Shown here: positions 1-4,742 of the stretch, piece after piece
Layout: every line of letters begins with the position of its first letter
Numbering within the stretch: position 1 is the stretch's first letter
The notes under the pieces: model-generated
The model's input: only the letters and a program-made list of their open reading frames with translations
Database searches by the model: none
Told to the model about the DNA's origin: nothing
Position numbers and translations under genes: made by a program
Assembly: GCA_964449675.1 (NCBI GenBank)
Contig: CAYVAR010000036.1
Location: forward strand, 1-9,772
DNA from: CAYVAR01 sp964449675
Lineage (GTDB): Bacteria; Patescibacteriota; Microgenomatia; UBA10105; UBA927
Reading direction: 5' to 3'
Length of the DNA: 9,772 bases

Positions 1-28
1 GTTACTCGGTGGAAACAGAAAGGAGCAT

Positions 29-62
29 GTGTACGGGATGTACTGAACTAGTACACTATTTT
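29..62 (+). terminator. Possible hairpin terminator at left edge
   Basis: GTGTAC (29-34) can pair with GTACAC (51-56), and TATTTT follows directly. This could end a plus-strand transcript entering from the left. The stem is only 6 bp with a 16-nt loop, and an alternative GTACT/AGTAC pairing (40-44 with 50-54) competes. No gene from the left can be recognised. Weak call. Confidence 0.2.
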
Positions 63-89
63 GTAATTCTTGACTAATTAGTATATAAT
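61..89 (+). promoter_or_regulatory. Sigma70-type promoter for a small RNA
   Basis: TTGTAA (61-66) and a perfect TATAAT (84-89) are separated by 17 bases, the ideal spacing. Transcription would start about 7 bases after the -10 box, near 96. That is exactly the first base of the outer stem of the fold at 96-163. No coding frame of any length follows on this strand, so the promoter would drive a non-coding RNA antisense to the end of the DUF3800 gene. Confidence 0.45.
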
Positions 90-95
90 GCAAAT

Positions 96-173
96 TGGAG
101 TTACTGGGTGACGTCTCTTGTGACTAATGTCACATGGGCATTGACCCAGCATCCAGGACTCCACTAATTTTTT
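96..173 (+). ncRNA. Candidate structured small RNA, family unknown
   Basis: Three nested stems can be drawn. P1 is TGGAGT (96-101) with ACTCCA (158-163). P2 is CTGGGT (104-109) with ACCCAG (144-149). P3 is TGTGAC (119-124) with GTCACA (129-134), closed by a TAAT tetraloop. Internal loops are 2/8 nt between P1 and P2 and 9/9 nt between P2 and P3. Six T's at 168-173 follow P1 after four bases and could mark the 3' end, giving an RNA of roughly 77 nt. A promoter is correctly placed upstream. The last ten bases are antisense to the final DUF3800 codons. The arms also pair when read on the minus strand, so a 3'-UTR structure of the mod-DUF3800 message is the main alternative. However, only the plus strand has the T-run and the promoter. 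It matches no RNA family I recognise, and it is not a tRNA. Confidence 0.35.
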
Positions 174-958
174 CCTCTTGGTTTAAACAACCAAATGTTA
201 AACTTTGTGGATTTCGCCACATAATAGTGCTTTCCTGAAACAAATATAGCTCCTGACAATGTCATCTTTTCAAATACATATTTCATCATTTTTACTTTTG
301 CAATCTTTACCTTCTTTCGTCGAAATAATCCGTTCTGTAAAAAACCAATCGCTCCCATAATCACGTCAATCATTTGTATAAATTCGCTCGATTTTGAATT
401 TATAGGTGTAATGTTGTTCACAAAACCTTTTGCCGGAATTTTCTCTTGCGAATTTAATAATGGAACAAATTTATTTCGTAAACTTGCATCTAAACACGAA
501 TCAAGTTTCAGAAGATTAACCTTTACAGTGGCGTTTGAAATACTGTCGGGGAAAATTTTGTAAACTGCAGGAATTTTCGAATTATGTAAATATAATTGAT
601 ATAATAGTTTAAAATAACCATCTTGATCAATATTCTTATATTTTTTAACTATTGCTTCCTCCTTATCTATAAGCATGCAACAAAACCGCACAGTATCATG
701 TTGTATCCAATCGAAAAAAATATCAACCAGTCCACGATAAACATGTAGATATTTATCAGAAACTTTTTGCCACTTGAATTCCCCCTCGAAGTCAAAATGT
801 TTCCCATTACTATCCGTGTATCCATGCTTTTGGCGATGTTTTCTAATTTGACTTCTTGCTTTTTTAATATTATCTTCATCAACCCAAAGCCCACTTAGTA
901 ACATAAATCTTTCGTTGATATGCCTGCTTTCATCTGAGTAAATTCTTATAGTTTTCAT
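164..958 (-). CDS. DUF3800 domain protein, predicted RNase H-fold nuclease
   Basis: A 264-residue protein with the DUF3800 signature. The N-terminal strand IRIYSDES carries D9/E10, GEFKW carries E60, FPDS carries D138, and the C-terminal helix SSEFIQMIDVIMGAI carries Q195 and D198. These acidic positions fit the metal-binding set of the RNase H-like fold to which DUF3800 is assigned; nuclease activity is inferred, not proven. There is no signal peptide or membrane segment, so it should be cytoplasmic. The start ATG (956-958) overlaps the TGA stop of the upstream methyltransferase gene (955-957) as ATGA, which fixes the start and implies translational coupling. The tight coupling suggests a job tied to modification of host DNA, such as the restricting partner or an accessory of a type III-like system. 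The gene looks clearly more A+T-rich than lon and the oxidoreductase genes, consistent with acquired DNA. The family call is good; the function is open. Confidence 0.8.
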   Translation of the reverse strand: MKTIRIYSDESRHINERFMLLSGLWVDEDNIKKARSQIRKHRQKHGYTDSNGKHFDFEGEFKWQKVSDKYLHVYRGLVDIFFDWIQHDTVRFCCMLIDKEEAIVKKYKNIDQDGYFKLLYQLYLHNSKIPAVYKIFPDSISNATVKVNLLKLDSCLDASLRNKFVPLLNSQEKIPAKGFVNNITPINSKSSEFIQMIDVIMGAIGFLQNGLFRRKKVKIAKVKMMKYVFEKMTLSGAIFVSGKHYYVAKSTKFNIWLFKPRGKN

Positions 959-3192
959 ATATTCACTTCAACAACTTTCATTGTGTCATTTCCAAAAATA
1001 TCCACTACTTTGACAGCTACTTTGCGCCTTCCAGGACTACATTCATGAAAAACGCTTTTTAATTCCAATGTTCTGTCTTTTTTTGTCCGAAATGATTGCC
1101 ACTCGTTTTCAAAAATATAATCTCCTGTCCACACTTCTTCAAACTGGTCAAACTTCATTTGTTTAGGATCCTCTGACCCAATAATCCTTTTTTGCTCTGG
1201 GTCTACATCTGCTTTCCTCATTCTGACAATCTCCTTTTTATTCTCAAAATCAAAATCCACCGCCCAATAATCAATCCAGTCAGTCCACTTTTTCGTTAAT
1301 ACCTCACGACTGACAATGCCGTTTTTATCCTTTTCTATTTTGATAATTTGTCCATTTTCAACAAGAAGTTTTTTTCCGCCATTTTGCAGTTGAGACTCGA
1401 CGTTCGCGATCGTATCCTGATTGTAAAAAACCGAGAAATCAGTCAACTCTACTGCTACAGAATTACCTTTAATATGTGGCTTAATCTCTATGTAGGCTAC
1501 ATCGTAAAAAACCACCTGGTTTTTCTCTATAGCTCGTTTATCAAAAACTTCCGGAGGAATATATTTAAGAGCCAAATCAACACCTTTTGACTTGGCTTCT
1601 TCTTGGATTTTCGGGAAAAGTCCCATCTCAAACTCAAAAGCAAGGATGTCAACTTTGCTTATCTGTTTTTCTATACACTCTTTAATAACTTCTTCTACGA
1701 ACAATCGAGAAACGGGCAGATTGATCGGTCCAACAACTACCATTCGGGAAGATTTTTTGGCATGGAAGGTACGGAAGCCAGTTACTGCCTGGGCTTGATA
1801 CGCCCGTAAAATCAACTTAATAAATTCTTTTTCCCTCCGCGCTATCTGTTTTTGTTTCTCCTCATCGCGAAGATTCGGATTGACACCGATATAATGCTGG
1901 CGTTCGTATTTACCCAAGTTCAATATCTCAAAAGCTCGATAGTCTTTACCGTCCTTTTTAAGCTGTCTTTGTGTAGCAATTATTCTTTTGCGTGTGGTAT
2001 GAATCGAAAATTTACCCAAATCGGCACCGATCCATTTCCTCCCCAGCTTTTCGGCTACAGTAAGTGACGTACCAGAACCACAGAAAAAATCTGCGATGAT
2101 ATCTCCGCCGTTTGACGAAGTTTGTATAATTCTTTCCAGTAGCCTCTCTGGTTTTTGTGTTGCATACTTTGTATCTTCTATTGCTTGAGAGTTTACAGCA
2201 TCAATGTCAATCCATACGTTATCCGGTGGGACACCCTTTCCTTCATGGAGATAATTCTTTACTCTAGGCATTTTCCCAGGAATATCTTTTATTCTACCCA
2301 GTGCTTTAAGTTTCAAATACCTTTCTTGAGAATACGTTCCTAAAGGAGCCCAGTAATATCTACCGTTCTCGTCCTCTAAATTGAATCGCTTTATATATTC
2401 ATGAGAATATCCCCAATAAATTGTGTTATATATTTTTGCGTTTTGAGATTTTGAATAATGTAAAATATAATCGTTTACTATCAACAATTTATTTGAAACC
2501 GCCTTAAGTTTAGAGCGTGACCTGCGCCAGATTATTTCTTCTTGAAAATTTCCACCATCAAATATCTCATCTAGCACTAAACGCATATACGAGGAAAGTC
2601 TCCAATCACAATGTACATAAATACTTCCGTTGTCAGCCAACAGGTCCCGCATAAGAAACAAGCGCTCGTAAATCATTGCAATAAAGCTATCAGCTCCTTT
2701 ACCCCACGTATCCCGATAGGCAAGTTCCTCTAAGACCGTCGGCTCTTTTGTAAGGGTTTCGTCGCCAATCTCGATATCCATTGAAAAATCAGCCCCCACA
2801 TCGAACGGCGGGTCAATGTAAATGAGTTTAATCCCGCCGTGTTCCTCAATTTCTTCTCGTAGCGGCCCGTTTTTGAGACTTGAAAGAATCAGATTGTTGT
2901 CACCCCAAATTAACTTGTTTGTCCATCCCTTTATTTGCCGTCCCCTCTGGTCAAAATCCAGAAGGTTTAGTTGAAGCTTAGTGTCACCAGACGTTTCCGC
3001 TCTTGGCTCATCTATCTGTTCGATGACCTGGAACGGCAACACCACGCTTGAAACTTCATTGGTTTTACCGTTCCATACCAACTCCACCTCTCGCTTTTCT
3101 TCAAACAGAAAGAAACGGTACTTATCCGGCAATGGCTTGCCTTCTTCAAGGTATCTAATAATTTCTCGTTTCTCCTGATCGGTTAAATTCAT
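955..3192 (-). CDS. mod: Type III-like Mod adenine DNA methyltransferase
   Basis: A site-specific N6-adenine methyltransferase of the N6_N4_Mtase family, about 745 residues. Counting from the ATG at 3192, the catalytic motif IV DPPF lies at about 127-130. The SAM-binding motif DFFCGSGT lies at about 368-375, with KPERLLERII just before it. Motif IV before motif I makes it beta class, as in type III Mod subunits; the target-recognition region lies between. About 350 residues follow, including a stretch (AVTGF, then VVVGPINLPVS) that I associate with Mod proteins partnered by DEAD-box Res subunits. The open frame extends to a TTG at 3234. I prefer the ATG because MNLTDQEKREII is a typical family N-terminus and the 14-residue extension overlaps a terminator-like T-run. 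It is the first gene of a coupled pair with the DUF3800 gene. No Res subunit is visible in the window, and the DNA target cannot be read from the sequence. Confidence 0.88.
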   Translation of the reverse strand: MNLTDQEKREIIRYLEEGKPLPDKYRFFLFEEKREVELVWNGKTNEVSSVVLPFQVIEQIDEPRAETSGDTKLQLNLLDFDQRGRQIKGWTNKLIWGDNNLILSSLKNGPLREEIEEHGGIKLIYIDPPFDVGADFSMDIEIGDETLTKEPTVLEELAYRDTWGKGADSFIAMIYERLFLMRDLLADNGSIYVHCDWRLSSYMRLVLDEIFDGGNFQEEIIWRRSRSKLKAVSNKLLIVNDYILHYSKSQNAKIYNTIYWGYSHEYIKRFNLEDENGRYYWAPLGTYSQERYLKLKALGRIKDIPGKMPRVKNYLHEGKGVPPDNVWIDIDAVNSQAIEDTKYATQKPERLLERIIQTSSNGGDIIADFFCGSGTSLTVAEKLGRKWIGADLGKFSIHTTRKRIIATQRQLKKDGKDYRAFEILNLGKYERQHYIGVNPNLRDEEKQKQIARREKEFIKLILRAYQAQAVTGFRTFHAKKSSRMVVVGPINLPVSRLFVEEVIKECIEKQISKVDILAFEFEMGLFPKIQEEAKSKGVDLALKYIPPEVFDKRAIEKNQVVFYDVAYIEIKPHIKGNSVAVELTDFSVFYNQDTIANVESQLQNGGKKLLVENGQIIKIEKDKNGIVSREVLTKKWTDWIDYWAVDFDFENKKEIVRMRKADVDPEQKRIIGSEDPKQMKFDQFEEVWTGDYIFENEWQSFRTKKDRTLELKSVFHECSPGRRKVAVKVVDIFGNDTMKVVEVNI

Positions 3193-3232
3193 AAAGTGCT
3201 TTTCATTAGATAAAATAGCTAACCCAGCTATC

Positions 3233-3265
3233 AAAAAATCTGGCGTCTTTGATACATTCGACGCC
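3233..3265 (-). terminator. Intrinsic terminator or attenuator before mod
   Basis: On the minus strand GGCGTC (3265-3260) pairs with GACGCC (3247-3242) around a 12-nt loop, followed after three bases by six T's (3238-3233). It lies about 40 bases before the preferred mod ATG. If mod is transcribed from the candidate promoter near 3350-3377, this hairpin sits in the leader and would act as an attenuator. Otherwise it stops read-through into mod. The stem is short but five of its six pairs are G-C. Confidence 0.4.
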
Positions 3266-3280
3266 GCTCAGTACAAGTTA

Positions 3281-3314
3281 AAACCTTGAAGCGGTTTAAG
3301 AGATTAGCTTCCAA
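3281..3314 (-). promoter_or_regulatory. Competing stems in the mod leader
   Basis: Two mutually exclusive hairpins can form just upstream of the terminator-like hairpin. One pairs AAACC with GGTTT (3281-3285 with 3293-3297). The other pairs GAAGC with GCTTC (3288-3292 with 3307-3311), extendable by TT/AA with one bulge. Their loops and arms overlap, as in attenuation-type leaders. The stems are only 5-7 bp, so chance is a real alternative, and no riboswitch class is recognised. Confidence 0.2.
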
Positions 3315-3349
3315 CTCGTTTATAATAAAGGTTAAATCGGTATTCATAA

Positions 3350-3377
3350 ATAATAATACTTTAGCCTGTTCTGTCAG
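3350..3377 (-). promoter_or_regulatory. Candidate promoter for mod-DUF3800
   Basis: Reading the minus strand, CTGACA (3377-3372, five of six consensus bases) and TATTAT (3355-3350) are separated by 16 bases. A second overlapping candidate has a perfect TATAAT at 3384-3379 with TCGACG at 3407-3402 and a 17-base spacer. Either would give a leader of about 150-180 nt before the mod ATG. That leaves room for the hairpins described at 3233-3314. Confidence 0.35.
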
Positions 3378-3565
3378 AATTATACTCTTATCCACTAAAC
3401 TCGTCGAGGACGTTTGGACTCTTTTATTTAATTAATTTTGTATCATCACACCGTAGACAAATGCGAAGGGTATACCAAAAATAACAATCAATACAAGGCA
3501 GCTCCACGCCCCCGCCTCATCGGAGAGTACCTGCTAAAAGGAGAGCCGCTTTGCAGAATGAATGC

Positions 3566-3632
3566 GTGGCGGTAATTTCCTGCCTGCCGGCAGGCAGGCT
3601 TTTCCCCTTTACCCCTTTTTTCTTGCCGCCAC
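3566..3632. repeat. Inverted repeat flanking the GC palindrome
   Basis: GTGGCGG (3566-3572) and CCGCCAC (3626-3632) form a perfect 7-bp inverted repeat that encloses the 20-bp palindrome and a pyrimidine-rich run (3599-3624). The nested arrangement resembles a small non-autonomous repeat unit, or a transcript end in which the palindrome hairpin is followed by C/T-rich sequence on the plus strand. Confidence 0.4.
3579..3598. repeat. Perfect 20-bp GC-rich palindrome
   Basis: CCTGCCTGCC (3579-3588) is followed directly by its exact reverse complement GGCAGGCAGG (3589-3598). In one frame on either strand it reads LPAGRQ. I recall this palindrome as a widespread dispersed repeat in Patescibacteria genomes, intergenic and sometimes inside genes; this is recollection, not a search. 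Its base composition is sharply richer in G+C than its surroundings. It could serve as a DNA hairpin, protein-binding site or RNA terminator stem. Confidence 0.75.
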
Positions 3633-3793
3633 ATTTCAGGAATTCTTGATACAAAAGGTACGAACGTGGTTTAGTAAGGCTACAAAATTGCTTGAAAAGA
3701 TTCACACAATTATCATAAGACCCACCTGTGTGCATACGCTTCACAAATAACTCGCCCAAATAAATCAACGTATCAGTAGTTTTTTATGTCTCT

Positions 3794-4741
3794 ATGGTAC
3801 AATTTGTAACGTTCTCTATGATGCCGAAACGATTACCTTATCGATTTATTGGACTTATACTTTTTATTATCGGTACTATGTGTATTGGTGTAATTCTTTT
3901 TCGTCAATCAAAAGTTTCCGCTATCATATCTCCAATTCCCCAGTCACAAGAAGGAAAACAGTCGCTCATTACAAAAATATTTTCTAAGAAAAAAGATCCT
4001 GACGATCTTAAAAAAAGAATCCAAACAATAATCGACAACAGATGGGTCAACTATTCCGTACTTGTCGTCGACTTTACGTCTGATTTTTCTATGGGAATCA
4101 ATGAATCCGTTATCTTCACCGGTGCATCGGTCAATAAAATACCTATCCTTGCAGCGCTTTACTACGGAGTTCAACAAGGAGAAATTGATCTGGATAAAGT
4201 TATAACGATTCAAGAAAGCGATATCCAAGATTACGGTACAGGATCTATCCGTTATAACACGCCAGGAGCAACATACTCAATCAAAACATTAGCAAAACTC
4301 ATGATCCAACAAAGCGATAATACTGCGGCCTACGTGTTGGCAAATTATGTCGTAGGCCTTGATACGATCCAAAAACGCATAAATGACTGGGGACTCACGC
4401 AAACCGATATGGTCAATAATAAAACATCAAACAAAGATATGGCACAACTTATGGAAAAAATCTATACCGGCAAAGTAGCAAACCAATCTTATACCCAAGA
4501 GATTCTTGCATTTTTAAAAAACACGGATTTTGAAGACCGCCTCCCCGCGCATCTGCCGACAGCGGCAGTAGTGTACCACAAAATAGGCACAGAACAAGGT
4601 GCTTTGCATGACGTTGGGATTGTGGAACACGGGAACATAACATACTACATTGGAATTTTTACGAGTGACATAACGGATGATAATGAAACCACGAAAATCA
4701 TAGCCGACGTCTCAAAAGCAGTATATGACTACATGAGATGA
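3794..4741 (+). CDS. Membrane-anchored class A beta-lactamase/PBP-A-like serine hydrolase
   Basis: A 315-residue protein of the beta-lactamase/DD-peptidase fold. Residues 18-36 form one hydrophobic segment after a basic KRLPYR, suggesting an uncleaved anchor with the catalytic domain outside the membrane. The active-site motifs occur in order: S112-V-N-K115 (nucleophile serine and lysine), S174-D-N176, and K263-I-G265 in place of KTG. The segment between WG (199-200) and KTS (210-212) is too short for the ExxLN omega loop of class A beta-lactamases, so the deacylating glutamate appears absent. That points to a PBP-A-like peptidoglycan carboxypeptidase or endopeptidase rather than antibiotic resistance. 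The start is uncertain: ATGs at 3818 and 3821 sit closer to the anchor, and a -10-like TACAAT (3798-3803) would favour them. No Shine-Dalgarno is seen. It converges on lon with a one-base gap. The fold is secure; the substrate is inferred. Confidence 0.85.
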   Translation: MVQFVTFSMMPKRLPYRFIGLILFIIGTMCIGVILFRQSKVSAIISPIPQSQEGKQSLITKIFSKKKDPDDLKKRIQTIIDNRWVNYSVLVVDFTSDFSMGINESVIFTGASVNKIPILAALYYGVQQGEIDLDKVITIQESDIQDYGTGSIRYNTPGATYSIKTLAKLMIQQSDNTAAYVLANYVVGLDTIQKRINDWGLTQTDMVNNKTSNKDMAQLMEKIYTGKVANQSYTQEILAFLKNTDFEDRLPAHLPTAAVVYHKIGTEQGALHDVGIVEHGNITYYIGIFTSDITDDNETTKIIADVSKAVYDYMR

Positions 4742-4742
4742 T

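Larger units (their letters stand above)
3193..3793. other. Gene-poor stretch between mod and the hydrolase
   Basis: About 600 bases without a convincing gene. From left to right it holds the mod leader with its hairpins and candidate promoters (3233-3407), an A+T-rich stretch, a minus-strand open stretch with a hydrophobic run (3432-3533), the inverted repeat with the GC palindrome (3566-3632), and the upstream region of the hydrolase gene. The only longer frames across it, 83 codons on minus (3517-3768) and 62 on plus (3562-3750), both read through the palindrome as LPAGRQ and resemble nothing I know. I treat them as chance frames. No tRNA or rRNA is visible. Confidence 0.6.

Noticed and set aside
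1..77. Plus-strand frames open at the left edge
   Set aside because: All three stop by position 77 and the 14-24 residues visible match nothing recognisable.
70..89. TTGACT (70-75) as -35 box for the TATAAT at 84-89
   Set aside because: Spacing is only 8 bases; TTGTAA at 61-66 has the correct 17.
96..163. tRNA-like outer stem TGGAGT/ACTCCA
   Set aside because: The span is too short, the central hairpin has a 4-nt loop instead of a 7-nt anticodon loop, and no TTCRA-type T-arm is present.
667..894. 75-codon minus-strand frame inside the DUF3800 gene
   Set aside because: It is fully contained in a well-supported gene in another frame on the same strand.
3193..3234. TTG start extending Mod by 14 residues
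   Set aside because: The extension overlaps the terminator-like T-run and does not look like the family N-terminus, which fits the ATG at 3192.
3562..3750. 62-codon plus-strand frame
   Set aside because: It also depends on the palindrome for part of its length and has no family resemblance; likely chance.
3517..3768. 83-codon minus-strand frame
   Set aside because: It reads straight through the GC palindrome and the inverted repeat, has no recognisable domain, and no promoter or ribosome site precedes it.
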